A stretch of DNA of 39,108 bases from Vitrella brassicaformis (Eukaryota > Sar > Vitrellaceae): the NCBI GenBank assembly GCA_001179505.1, contig CDMY01000022.1:51634-90741 (forward strand), written 5' to 3'. Numbering within the stretch: position 1 is the first letter of the stretch; every line of letters starts with the position of its first letter. The position numbers were made by a program, and so were the translations under genes. Shown here in pieces: positions 1 to 11,227 of the stretch. The notes beneath the pieces are model-generated. The model was not told the DNA's origin. It did no database searches and saw only the letters and a list, made by a program, of their open reading frames with translations.

Positions 1-18
1 GGGGGGGGGGGGGGGGGG
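1..18. repeat. Poly-G run at the left edge
   Basis: Eighteen consecutive G open the window, followed by ordinary sequence. It mirrors the C run at the right edge: read inward from either end, both begin with G. This looks like a contig end or a sequencing limit rather than a functional element. Confidence 0.9.
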
Positions 19-379
19 AGATGTGTCTATGGTACAGGCCAACGCACACAAGAGAGTGAGCACAAGTGTGGACGAGTCAGTCGAGTGCCCAGATATCGTT
101 GCCTGCCGGATGCCGTGGTGCGCACGGGCGGCCTAAGAATAAAGAATGGCTGACTGCATGACGTCACGTGCGTGTTGTGGGTTATCAGACTCTCTCGTCC
201 CCACTGAAGGAACCAGAAATCAAATACGCTCATGCAGCCAGCCAATTTCACGCATGCAACGCAACCATGTACCCGCCCGACACAGACAGACAGACAGACG
301 CCCCAGCCAGCATTTGCACATTCACCGACCAAATCAAGAAAGAGAGGACGATCGACCGAGTGAATCGTCTGTTCACCGC
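19..379. other. Spacer without a recognisable gene
   Basis: I see no exon-like reading frame here. It contains a short CAGA repeat near 284-299 and a composite palindrome at 159-170 (TGACGTCACGTG, a CRE-like and a G-box-like core overlapping). It is probably the 3' flank of the minus-strand gene that ends at 380. Confidence 0.4.
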
Positions 380-1148
380 CTAGAATCTGAGAAGGTTTCG
401 TCCTGAGCCATTCTCAACCTCGTCCGCAGGCTCCTCGAAGGCGGCCCCAAACACATGACGCAGCTCGGTGCTGTTCAGCTCATCGAACTGGGCCACGGGT
501 ACGTTTTCGACGGTAGTTTCATTGCCGCGACGGACAATAGGAAAAGGCCCGTCTTTCTCCGACACGCCAATGGGCCTCCCACCGGGGCAACTGAGGGTGA
601 TTGTTGTCAGAGAATTACCACTTTCATGTCTGATAAACTCGTTGAATCTCTGAAACAAACGGACACACTCGCATAAGCGCAACGACATCTCGAGATGTGC
701 CTCTACACTTACACCTCCGAGACAATCACTGGTGGCGTCACCAGTCCAGCGGATTGGGCGTGGGAAGACACTTCCAGAGGGTGGGCGGCGTTGGCCGTTA
801 GCCGCCCACAAGTGGAAGTCGCCAGTGTGGTCGACAGGACTGCGAGACACACATAACACGACTGTACCACGGTCGTGCATTTGGGATGCTGTGCAGGTGG
901 GATACTGAGCATTCGGTATCTCACCTGAGAAGTTTGCAGCCCCTTTTCGGAAGGCGGAAAAAGCCACAGGTGGGAGAGGTGGGATTCTTCGGAAAGACTC
1001 TGAGAAGAAAAAAGGGCCCTTCATCGAAAGTTGCACTCCTAGGACCGGGGCACTCGTTGCACACTTGAAAAGAATGGGCTGAGGTCCCGGGCAGAAAAAT
1101 CGACGCGCTCAGCAGAGCCAGGGCGATCGCAGCGAGAGAGTGGGCCAT
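380..1148 (-). CDS. Possible secreted or plastid-targeted protein, unknown function
   Basis: Candidate two-exon gene on the minus strand: 1148-1065 and 997-380, 233 residues when joined. The first exon encodes a good signal peptide (start MAHSLAAIALALL, hydrophobic to about residue 22, ending near GTSAHSF). The intron would be 67 bp with a GT donor and a pyrimidine-rich end before its AG. The rest has no motif I recognise; it is moderately Cys-rich in the middle and acidic near the end (AFEEPADEVENG). I chose the ATG at 1148 because it places the signal peptide at the N terminus; the open frame further upstream lacks such a start. It diverges from the repeat protein starting at 1545. The frame continues past 997 toward 1036, so the acceptor is uncertain. 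It may be a real lineage-specific gene or a chance frame. Confidence 0.4.
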
Positions 1149-1544
1149 CCTGAGAGAAGGCTGGGAAGGCTGACGGCCGCGTGGACAGCGTGTGTGAAGG
1201 ACTGGGGGTCCCTCTGCTTCTCGCCCTGCTCCCTTTCCCAGACCGCTGCCGTTAACGTCTTCGGTTAGCGTCCTCCTCCATTTGGATCGCAGGAATGGGT
1301 AACCTTCGCCACTCGCCCCTACATCGGTCCTGATGTGAGAGCGGAGAGAACGCCAAATTGGCCGGGATGACATGGAATCTAAGCTCGCAAGCATGGCTCG
1401 CCAGATGTGAAAACCGCTGCGTGCGAAAAGCGCTCAGTAAAACGAATACAAACAGTGGAATCCGCCCGAGGTGATGTCGCCATTTCTTTCTTATTCGAGA
1501 TCTACGACCTTCTTAAATCGGTGACTAGAAGTTGTTGTGGCGTC

Positions 1545-3210
1545 ATGCGTTGTTCGTGCGTGCGGCTGAAGGCCGACCCGGCGCTGCTGGTGTCTAAGCG
1601 GCTGCCCAACTCGGCCAAGAGGTCCAAACTGCTGCCCACACTGATCCCACAAAAGGAGTACAAGCATCCAGAGATCGTCAAGCGCATCATCCGAATGTCG
1701 CTGCGCAAGGAGCGGGACGCTGTCATCTGGTACAACTTGTGCGGCCAGGCCATCGAGAACCGCTCTGTCTTGCTGCCCATTCACATGGCCGAGATACTGC
1801 GGGCGTGCGCGAGGGTGGGTTATAGGCATGGCGAGATGATGGCCCTGTTTGCGGAGAGCCTCAAGCAGCGGGCGGACGTCAGGAGCGTCGTCCTGGCCCT
1901 CACCGCCCTGCAAAAGCTTCAGGTACACACACAGGTTCGGTTCAAGTGGATGTAGACGGCTGTGGATGCTGCTGTCTGGCTGTCTGTGTGTGTGCAGATG
2001 CCATGTGAGGCTCTCAAGAGTTCCTTCCTGCGTCAGCTTGGCGGCAACTGCGCCAGCCTGAGCTTCATCGACCTCCGACACGTGCTCAGCGCCTTTGCAT
2101 CGCTGCAGGTGAGCGCACCCACACACGCATGAGATGGATGGACCACCCACGAGTGTGTATGTATGTCTGTGTGCAGATCGGTGTGAGCCACACTGAGCTG
2201 CTGCATGAGGTTTGTGACGGGCTGCTGGCGGCCGCATATGCGTCAGAGCAGCCCGACATGACGGGCATCGACGGCCGTGAGTTCCTGCAGATACCGTACC
2301 ATCTGGGCCGGCTGGGCTTCCCCCACCCCACACTGCTGCGGCTGACGTGCATGCGCCTCAAGAGCCTCATGGTCTCGCGGATTCGGTGCGCTCCCCTCGA
2401 CGCACTCTGCGCCTATGACGGCTTCCTGAGGCTGGGTGGGCCATCAATTGGGGGAGAAAGGGCGTGCGTCCGAAGAGGATCACGTGCTTGATTCATTGCC
2501 TTCGTTATGTGTCTGTCTGTTCACAGGTGAGGAGTATGAAGGCATCGCTGAGAAACTGGAAATGGTACGCTCATGGCAAATCTGTGTGTCTGTGTGTCTG
2601 TTTACGCAAAAGTGGTGCTGGGTAGGGACATCTGTGTGTCTGTGTGTCTGTCTGTGTCTGGGTCATGTATGTCTATGTGCAGTACGGTCGATTTCTGCTG
2701 GCTGAGGTGTCGACGAAGGATCTGCTCAACATCGCTGCATCGTTCACTGCCCTCGACATATCCACCAACCCGGTCAGCCAGCCAGCGAAGACACATTAAT
2801 CACACTCACGAGCCAATTGCTTCCCACCGTACTATCGTTGCTGTGTTGTTGTGCAGGTGTGGTCGATATGGGCGGACGAAGTGGCCGACCGGCTGGAATC
2901 ACTCGACGCCCGGCAGCTGGACTCGGTGCACCAAGTCTACAAGCTGCTGGGCAGGCCTACCAACCGCCTCTTGTGGGTCAAGACACAGCCAAGACACACA
3001 CAGCAGCAGCAGATCCCTGCGACTTCGTCACCTGATGACGGAAGTGCACTGAGCCGGCGCAATGGCATCAGATCGGCCGTGGGTGGGGACAGGGGTCATG
3101 AGAGTGATGAAGACGACACGCTGGTCGTCATCGATGACGACCGGCCGAGTGGTGCCATTGGGGGTGGGGAGGGCGGTCGTGAGGGGATGACGCAGGCTGC
3201 TGTGACGTGA
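1545..3210 (+). CDS. Alpha-helical repeat protein, likely organellar RNA-binding type
   Basis: Six exons: 1545-1922, 1998-2108, 2177-2435, 2527-2564, 2683-2772 and 2857-3210, giving 409 residues. All junctions keep the frame, and introns end in TGTG-rich tracts and AG. The protein is a series of amphipathic helix pairs of about 35-40 residues, with phrases like AEILRACARVGYRHGEMM, RHVLSAFASLQ and DLLNIAASFTALDI. These resemble the heptatricopeptide or FASTK-like helical repeats common in alveolate mitochondrial and plastid RNA-processing proteins (family knowledge). No RAP domain is visible at the C terminus, which is instead an acidic low-complexity tail (HESDEDDTLVVIDDD). The first ATG in frame is at 1545; upstream in-frame sequence has no ATG. 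The N terminus is basic, compatible with mitochondrial import. Family membership is inferred from pattern only. Confidence 0.7.
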
Positions 3211-3774
3211 GCGACAGACAGAGTGGGAAAAGAGAGGCTGACACACAATGTGTACATGTACTGTAGCCTTGTAATGCGTATACATGTGATACACACACAT
3301 GTGCATGAGACACACTTACACAAAACGCCCCACACCGAGACACGTACAGACAGACAAAAGCCAGCGCACGCACAGTCCGCACTCTCTCCCTTTGAGGGAC
3401 GTCCTTGTCCTCCTTCTCTGCGATGTATGTGTGTCCGTGAAATGGATGGATGGATGGATGGATGGCAGAATTTCCCGGGAGGAGGTGGGCATCAGCCTGC
3501 ATCCGGCGGTCATCAGGGAGCACTCGGCAGGCGTCAGGGGACCAGTTTTTCATCACCAAACCCGGTTTTCTGTCACAAAACCCGGTTTTCTGTCACAAAA
3601 CCCAGTTTTCCTATCGAGTGTCTGGTTTTTCGGGCAGAAAACGGTTTTGCAGCTGGAAACCCAGTTTTGCACTTGTCTTCCTCCTGGTGGTGCAGGGAGA
3701 GGTCCGGGTGTGTGGTGGTCGTGGCCAAGATTAAACAAATTTACAGACGAACGCAAAAGTCTGCTGCTGGGCTA
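3211..3774. other. Spacer upstream of the acid phosphatase gene
   Basis: Intergenic stretch with a CA/TG-rich part, a GGAT tetranucleotide run around 3441-3464, and a cluster of short A4CCCGGT4-like repeats at 3542-3670 just upstream of the phosphatase start (separate entry). No coding exon is visible. Confidence 0.5.
3542..3670. repeat. Cluster of AAAACCCGGTTTT-like motifs
   Basis: About seven imperfect copies of a near-palindrome (consensus AAAACCCGGTTTTC, with CCAG and ACGG variants) lie within 130 bp. The three cleanest, at 3558, 3577 and 3597, are spaced about 20 bp apart as a tandem repeat. They end about 105 bp before the start codon at 3775, so they may be promoter elements or a decayed minisatellite. 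Confidence 0.7.
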
Positions 3775-6700
3775 ATGGCCTGGTCTGTGCTCTCCGCAGC
3801 TCTCCTCCTGGGTGCGTCAGCCCGCACCACGATAAATGCATCCATCAGATCACCCATAAAACCCTTTCTCTTGTGCATGGCGCTTTGCAGGGGTTGCTGC
3901 AGGAGTTGTTGTCGGCACCTTCGAGCCGTACGACACGTACCAGTCCACGCTCGAGAAGGCTGGCGGGCGCTTCCTCAACTTCATCCACGACCCACAACCA
4001 TCGGCGGCCGCCACCGAGGGAGAGGAGGGAGTCCCCTCCTTCGCCCAGGAGCAGGAAACGGCCGAAGCCAACATTACCGGTGTGAATGTAGCGACACAAC
4101 CATAGATACCAGCAACGCCTCACCTGTAGCGTCTTTCGGGTGTGTTTGTGGTCTACAGGCTGGAGAGACGACGAGCTTGTTTTTGCTGTGGAGATCTGCC
4201 GACACGGTGCGCGGGCGCCCATGGAGGAATTCACGGTCATCCATTCATCCCTTGGCTGAATGATGCACCGGCCTCCTATTCTTTCTTATCGTTCGATCTT
4301 GTTGTGTGCGCGTGTGTGCCGGCCGGCAGGGTGATAAGGAGAACAAGCTCAACAATTGGCTGGGTGGCAGAAGCTATCTCACCCAGGTTGGCGAGGTCCA
4401 GGTAAGTGCATCCATCCATCCATCGGTCTGTCTACAGACATATTCATGACGTGTGGATGTCCGGTATATCTATGTGTGTATCTACCCATCAGCACTGGCT
4501 GCTGGGGCCGATCCTCCGCGACCGCTACGTCAAACAGTACAACTTGCTCTCACCCACATATGCACCGGTTTGTATGAAAGGATGCACACAAGACGACATA
4601 ATAGATAGATCTGCACAGGTGGCTCATGCATCACACTGTTTGTTCCCTCTTTCTTTCTCTCTCTCTCCCTCTCAGGGAGAGATCTACATCCGCTCGTCGG
4701 CCATCTGGCGCACAGTCATGTCGGCACAGGCACAGATGGCAGGCCTCTACCCACCTGGCACAGGTCAGTACCTGGGGGCGCTCGTGTCATGCACATGGAC
4801 GGACGGATGGATGGATGGATGGATGGAAACATACTGGCTCAATGTGTGTTTGCAGCGCCCTCTTACACGAGTCAGCAGACCGAGAAGCTCCGCGCTACAT
4901 ATGCGCAGGCCATCGTGGGGTTGCCACCTGACATGGATTGGGAGTGTGATGTAGATGTGAGTAGCTGACTGCGACCCATTGCTACATTTCATTCAGTGCG
5001 CATGTCTTTGTGACACGAGAGGTGTGCTTGTGTGTCTGTGCTTGTGTGTCCGTGTTTGTGTGTGTATACATGTATGTATACACACAGACAGTGAGTATGT
5101 ACGTGTACGTATATGAGACATGCACAGTCCTACTCTACATGACTCATTGTTTCTCTCTTCCATGTCGTCAATGAACGACAGAGACGGCGTGGCCTCCGCC
5201 CTGAGGGGCAGTCGATGGCTCTGGAATCGGGTCATCGGCACGGACATCAACCTTGAACCCGCCCGCCGTGCACTACAGGACAAGGCCACCGGCAACCGCT
5301 CTGCAGACGGGGAAACACACGCGTCCGAGACAGCGGGGAGTTCCACCCACACCGACGGTCGCAACGTGCGCCCACGGGCCGCCAGGAGCCAAGCACACAC
5401 CGAGTCCTACTGTAAGCGAGCACACGACGTAACAACACAGAGACACATGCAGACGAACACTCATGCAGGAAGACACACGACAGTCCAACATGTGTATGTC
5501 TTGATCTGTCTGTGTCTGTGTTTGTGTCTGCCTGTTGTGTGTGCTTGTGTCTGTGTGTCTGTGTTTGTGTCTGCCTGTTGTGTGTGCTTGTGTCTGTGTG
5601 TCTGTGTTTGTGTCTGCCTGCTCTGTGTCAGACGTTCGTTGGTTGAGGGCCGAAGCCAAGTCAATCCAGAGCGACTGGTGCCCGCAACTTCGTCCTCAAT
5701 CTTCCGGGCGACAATGTGGTGACTGGTGTGGATCAGCGCCTTGTTCTCATCGTCAAGAAATCCTATCGCTACCTCCTGGTGAGAAAGTGCATCTCGTGCG
5801 GATCCCTCTCAGCGCACGTGTTCTGTGTCCCTCAGTGGTCGCTCCGACTCAAGCGGCGTGTGGAGGGCTGGCTGTCGTCAGTGCGGGACCACTTTCGGTT
5901 TCATACCACGCCGCACCCATGTGTACAACAGCCTCAGCCAGTGCATACCTCACTTATGCCCACCTCGGCGGGTATGGAGGCGAGGCCCCAGGTGGTGAGG
6001 CCACCAGGTCGTGAGGACGCTCTGCGTCGCCTGGACGAGGACAGATATGAGGCGGCATGCGATCGACTCAGGCATGCGATGAATGAGGGAGTTTTGGAGA
6101 TGACGGCTGCGTTGGCTGATGACGAGTGCTCTCACCTTTGGCTCACGAGGTGAAAGAAGAACTCGCTCAGACCTGGAGGGATTCCCGTTTGTGTGTGTGT
6201 GTGGAGCACATCAGGCCGGGCGGAGTCAGTTGCGTGAGGAGATGGTCGGGGCAAACAACACACTCACCTCTGCTGGTGGCGCTATGTCGAATGGCCTCGT
6301 CACTTACTTCGATCAGCATCGCCTTCAGGGTCCGTGCGGAGCTGAGGGGCTTGTGGACTTGACAGAGCAGGTAAGTGAGGGATCAGAGGCAGGTGGTGCA
6401 TTCCTGACATTGTCGCCGAGCTGCATACAGGAAGTGAAGATACTGGTGGCCGACCTGCAGATTCTCCACCAATGTCGCCGCGTCATGACCACACCTGAGC
6501 TGAGCCGCGAATGGGCAAGGCGAATGGGTGAGTTCCTGACCAGGTGCTCGACAGTTGGCGTCGTGAAGGTACGCGACATCCATCCACGCGCCACGACGAC
6601 AGATAAGAATATCAGGTTCACTATGTCTGTGTCTGTCGCGGCTGAGGTTAGGTGAGATCTGTGGTGACACGTGTCGGTGCCCACCTGCCCCCCCTCGAGT

Positions 6701-9700
6701 GACGTCGGAGATCGGTGGACGCCAAGAAAGAGAGAAATGTGTCAGTGGGACTCGTGTGTGTGCCTGCAGTGCATGTTTGTGCGCATGTTTGACTGTGTTA
6801 CCATGCCACCGATTGCGCGTTCACTGCACGTTCGACGTTAAATATTGACAAGCAACTCATGTCCGTCACCAGGCCACAAGTAGTGGGTGTGGATCCTGGT
6901 GACTTTTGCATCGTCGCGCCGAACACCGTCATCCACTGCGAGGTGTACATACACACACACACACACACACGCACAGGCAGACTGGCCCCTTCTTCTCTCA
7001 CTCACTGAGTCAGTCAGTCAGTCTCTGGGCAGTAGGTAGCCATCCCTCCCTCTATCTACTGCTCGCCACCTTATGTCATTCGCGTCTCGTGTGTCGATGT
7101 GTGTCATCAGGGTGAGGCTATCATCCGCGAGGACGAGGAGCGGCTGGACGATGTGGGCTACGAGGATGTCGGGGGCTGCCGCAGACAAATGGCGCAGATC
7201 AGAGAAATGATCGAAGTCCCACTGGTGAGCCGCCACACCGAGTGAGCCGCCACACCGAGTGTAAATGACCAAGACACACGTGCATTCAAATACCAGGGCG
7301 TGCGTGAATTCGAGACGTACGTGAGGAGAAAGGGGGCCGCAAGACACACAGACATACAAACGGCACGGGAGATAGATGTGTTGTCCCTCCATCCTTTTCT
7401 GTGTGCATGATAGAGCGGACAATTTGGCCACGCTGGCTCGCATCACCGGGGTCAGACAGCTGGCGCAAGTCGATTCGATGGAGGGGGACCGCCCCCGCGA
7501 CCTTCCGCCGTTTATTCCGATCTTCACCGGCGACAAACATTCAGACGAGATACTCCAAGCCATAGTCACAAAATTTATCGTCCAGCCCGCACACACACAG
7601 AGAGAGATCCCCTTGAGACACGGCCAATCTCTCCTTCCTCTCTGTGTCGCTCTGTCTGATCAGGAGCCGTTCATCTGCGACAAGTATGAGTCCGTGTGGC
7701 GCGCCCTCAACAACAAAATGGACAAGGGCAAGTACCAGTTCTGGAGTTCATCCGGCCAGTTCTTCATGGACGTGTGCACCGGCAAGTTTGGGCACCTGCT
7801 CAGTGACCCATTCACCGGTCGAACCTACAACACGGTACGGTCCACAACACAACCTGGCTGGACACATCCCTGACCTGCATGACGGACGCATCTCACTGCA
7901 TGGTGCCTTTCCTGTCTTCCTGCCGATGGATGGATGGATGGATCACTGACAGACATTGCCGGAGCAGAACGAGATACACGAGCAACACATCAACGAGCTC
8001 TTCGCCAAGAACCCACCCGGTGAGTCAGTCCGCAGTTATTGACAGTGGGGAGACAGAGCAGGAGAACTCAAGCTTCTTACGTATGTCCGTCTGTCTGCAG
8101 GCGCTCCCCTCCACGAATACTGCCTCCTCGATAACCCCATCTTGTCCAATATGCACACATCAAGACAGACAGAATGGGAGAATGCGGCTCAAGTGTGTGT
8201 GCATCTGTGTCATCTGTGTGTGTCTCACTGATTCAGCCGCGCTGGCCTGCTGGGCGACGCTCTAGCTTCCATACTCTACGGTAATTTCCTAATTTCCACC
8301 GTAATTTCCTTCCTCTCTCGCGCTGTGTGTGTGTGTGTGTGTGTATGTGTGTGTTGGTGCCTGGCTGCGTGCAGATGGCCGGAATGTGGTCAGCATCAAG
8401 GAGGACTTCTCCGAAAAAGAGATCAAGTGCGGATTTACCCTCCGGATGCAAGACATTCATGCAACTGATTGACCCTGTGGTGTGGTCTCTGTGTCTTAAT
8501 CTGCTTGTCCCTCACTCATTCATCAGCGAGCTGCAAAACTACATGGACGTTAAGTACAGCTTCACCTTCGCAGACGAAGTAAGTCACCAACACACACACA
8601 CACACACAGACAGAGAGAGGGAGAGAGAGAGAGAGAGAGAGAGACGCGGCCTCCGCCTTTTAAAATATTAGTGTGTCTGTGGATGCATTCATTCATATGT
8701 GTAGTTCTTCGGCCGCATGGCGAGCAGCAGCTTCCTGGACATCGTGCAGCGGGCCATCGAGGCCAAGAAGGCCGCCCACGCCAAAGAAGGCACCTACACG
8801 GCCGTCATGAGCAAAGCCAAGAAACACATTGCACACGTACGCACCTCAGCCAGCCACAGAGGGAGGCAAGCAGGGCCAGTGTCTGTGTGTGTGTGTGTGT
8901 GTCTTGTATCCAGTATTCGGGTATCAACCATCGGAGGAAGAGGACACACACGCCATGCATCCCTGTCTCTCTCTCTGTCTGTCTGTATGTCTGTCTGTCT
9001 GTCTGTGGCTGCGTGTTGTGTTGAATTGGCGCATCGATGACTCCATCAATCAGGTATGACGGAGATCAAGTTCTCCGAGCTCAAATTTCTCCTCTTCTCG
9101 GCACACGATAGCCTACTCACATCCATCCTTTCCACTCTGGGTGGGTGGGTGAGCTATCGGCGGTCATCCATCCGAATGTCTGCCTGACGTGTGATGTGAC
9201 CTGGCTGCCTGCATCATGTCATGGACGGATGGGTGCGGTGCAGGCATGTGGGACAACAAGGTCCCGCCATTCCCCAGCCACCTCCTCATCGAGCTGTGGA
9301 AGAACAAGGAGGGCAGATACATCGTCAAGGTCCGTAAGATAGCGAGGACTCTGCTACCCCCTTTCCCTCTAGATGTCATTCTCGCGTCTCCCTCACGTCT
9401 CTCTCTCTCCATATGTGTGTGTGTGTGTGTGTATGCAGATAATTTACAATGGTCAGGAGCGGGAGAAGTCTTATGACAGCTTCATGAAACTCATGGCGTC
9501 AGTAAACCTAAGACACACAGAGAGACGGAGCAAGGAAGAGAGACATGGAGTGCAGCAGAAAGGGCTACGATGTTCCTGCTGGTCGGTCACGCGCGTGTGT
9601 GAATCAAATCAGCCGAACGCTGGCCGCTCCCGGAGTGCCTGGCGGGCGCCTGAACTTGGAGCACTGGTGCCTCAACGCTGAAGACCCTGACTTGATCCCT

Positions 9701-10078
9701 GATGCAAAGGCCGTCTACGTACGCACAGACACACAGAGGCCGGCGCGTTGGTCATCCATGGACACATGTCTGTGTGTGTGCGGTGCAGAATAACCCCGAT
9801 TTGCTGCATCGCAATCCCCCTGCTCGCCACGCCACTCGTGCCGACTTCCCCGTGTGTGTGAAGATGAACAAGCAAATGGCCGGGAAAATCGCCACTCAGG
9901 CACGCACATGATTCCTCCTTCATTCGTATGAAAACTGTAATTGAAGTGTTGAACGGTGATTCATTCATTCACTCAGGAGAAGATGCGGCCGCTGACGGAA
10001 CAGGGGCCCGTCGCATCGAGAACCAGGATCAGGAAAACGGCGAGCAGCAGCATGCTCCTCGAGCAGGGAGAGCTCTGA
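3775..10078 (+). CDS. Histidine acid phosphatase (histidine phosphatase superfamily, clade 2)
   Basis: Secreted or endomembrane phosphomonoesterase. Exons: 3775-3811, 3891-4079, 4159-4235, 4330-4401, 4493-4567, 4676-4763, 4856-4956, then 7460-7564, 7664-7834, 7965-8019, 8101-8143, 8237-8280, 8375-8426, 8527-8578, 8705-8836, 9065-9140, 9244-9329, 9439-9501, 9563-9718, 9789-9899, 9977-10078; about 628 residues. Residues 1-20 are a signal peptide ([13 protein letters not shown]). The catalytic RHGARAP is at 90-96 (His91 would be the phospho-acceptor). The family segments [20 protein letters not shown] and [13 protein letters not shown] follow, and the proton-donor HD is at 445-446 in [10 protein letters not shown]. 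The last intron would use a GC donor; without splicing it the protein ends at 9911. The 2.5 kb intron 4957-7459 is about ten times longer than the others and carries a nested gene and a CDC48 fragment. N- and C-terminal halves could instead be a broken gene, but splicing restores the frame. Confidence 0.8.
5162..6841 (+). CDS. Unrecognised gene nested in the phosphatase intron
   Basis: Exon-like blocks: 5162-5411, about 5648-5778, 5836-6149, 6226-6370, 6431-6568 and 6770-6841. They total 1050 nt, or 349 residues, if the acceptor at 5647 is used. With the more ordinary acceptor at 5631 the frame shifts near 5690, so it could be a pseudogene. Protein-like stretches are [56 protein letters not shown] and [21 protein letters not shown] do not recognise a family. 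The later half looks helical and mildly acidic. It runs in the same direction as its host and ends 38 bp before the copied CDC48 segment. It may have moved in together with that segment, or be an older intronic gene. Confidence 0.45.
6880..7248 (+). pseudogene. Inverted copy of two CDC48-like exons with their intron
   Basis: This segment matches the reverse complement of 22907-23289 with only about four base substitutions plus small microsatellite length changes. It includes copies of the exons encoding VDPGEFCIVAP and [17 protein letters not shown], and the CA-rich intron between them, so it is a DNA-level copy and not a retrocopy. Two changes hit conserved codons: the Asp of VVDVDPG is Gly here and the Glu after PG is Asp. 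A 17 bp tandem duplication of the flank follows at about 7225-7260. There is no start, no continuation into the ATPase core and no reason to expect expression. Confidence 0.85.
8582..8643. repeat. CA and GA microsatellites inside an intron
   Basis: An intron of the phosphatase gene (8579-8704) carries a CA run followed by a GA run. It illustrates the general pattern that introns in this window consist largely of simple repeats. Confidence 0.85.
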
Positions 10079-11227
10079 CTGAGGCAGCCAGCCAGCCAGC
10101 CAGCCAGCTAGCCAACAACGTATCCACACGCACATACATGTATAGGGGCCGAGGGGGTTGGTTGGTTGGTGTGGCTGATTTCGTGTTTTGAGTCAGGACT
10201 GAATAAGGGTAATTAAGTGACTGGTTTCCGTTCGACCAAATACATACGTATACATCCATTCAACGAACGTACAGATGATGGATGAATTGCATGCCCATGA
10301 ATGAACGAACAATAAACAGACCGAGACGCACGGCAAATCAGACAGGCAGACATAGATAGAGTTCATTCAGGCACTCGAGTGCACACACGGTAGCTAGTCT
10401 GCAGCACAGGAAACCTAAATTCATGACAACACGTTTATCGGCGGCATGCATATGGAACGAACGGGTGAGCGAGGGAGGCAGCCGGTGTGTGTGTTTATGT
10501 ATGTAGTGGTGATCAGTGATTATATACGAAACGGCTGGACAATCATCGGTCGGCCACATGCGGGGATGGATGGATGGACTGTGGGTCGTCGCCACACACA
10601 CACAGACAGACTGGGTCAATGGGTGGGTGGGTGGGTGGGTCGGTGGGTGGTGCGTGCACATACAAGTGAGACGTGTCGGTCAACGAAAATTGATTTGAGA
10701 TGAAAGGGAGGCAGACACAAGTGCGTTTCGCGCTGCTTGAATATGCTTATATGCTGTCTCAAGAGCGTTCCATCTCGCGACCAGTGTCCTTATTCCTGCT
10801 CGGATCGCAACACGCGGGGGTGGCTCGAACAGGAGGAAACCCGACGTGTCCTGCTCGACCGTCGCGTTTGCTCGTCCTCGAGCGGCCCGCCCCCCGCACG
10901 TCACTCAAGGCACAGCACACATGCACCCAAACCTCACGTTGCCTTCTGCCTGCCTCCTCCCTCCCTCCCTCCCTCCCTCTTGCCGTGAATCGAATCAGTC
11001 AAGCCAGTAGTCTGCCCAGCTGTGCCTGCCTAAAATTGCCGCTCAGCAGACAGCACCTGACCAGCAAATCGGCCCGTGGCCAAACGACGCCAACGTATTT
11101 TCCTCCAGTCGGGGCCTCGGTTGCACAACCGAGGTGCCCTCTCGCAGTTCGCTGTACACCAACACACATGGGCGCTCGGACGGTCGTGAAAAGGGTCACA
11201 GTAGACCCGGCAGCCACGGCACACCAA
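10079..11227. other. Spacer between phosphatase and acyl carrier protein genes
   Basis: About 1.1 kb without a convincing exon on either strand. It holds CCAG repeats at 10087-10108, GGTT at 10158-10170, GGGT repeats at 10619-10650 and CCCT repeats at 10961-10980. The open frames here lack splice structure and protein-like composition. It should contain the two 3' untranslated regions, since the flanking genes converge. Confidence 0.5.

Noticed and set aside
1-18. Telomere
   Set aside because: Plain G and C runs without a TTTAGGG-like unit; more like contig ends.
1491-2333. 280-residue open frame on the minus strand
   Set aside because: It lies antisense to the spliced repeat-protein gene, crosses its introns without splice logic, and is open because of the GC-rich codon pattern of the real strand.
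5461-5664. Coding interpretation of the TGTGTCTG-rich stretch on either strand
   Set aside because: The translations are pure simple-repeat peptides; the stretch behaves as an intron of the nested gene.
6880-7248. Processed retrocopy of CDC48
   Set aside because: The copy keeps the intron and its microsatellite, so it was not made from spliced RNA.
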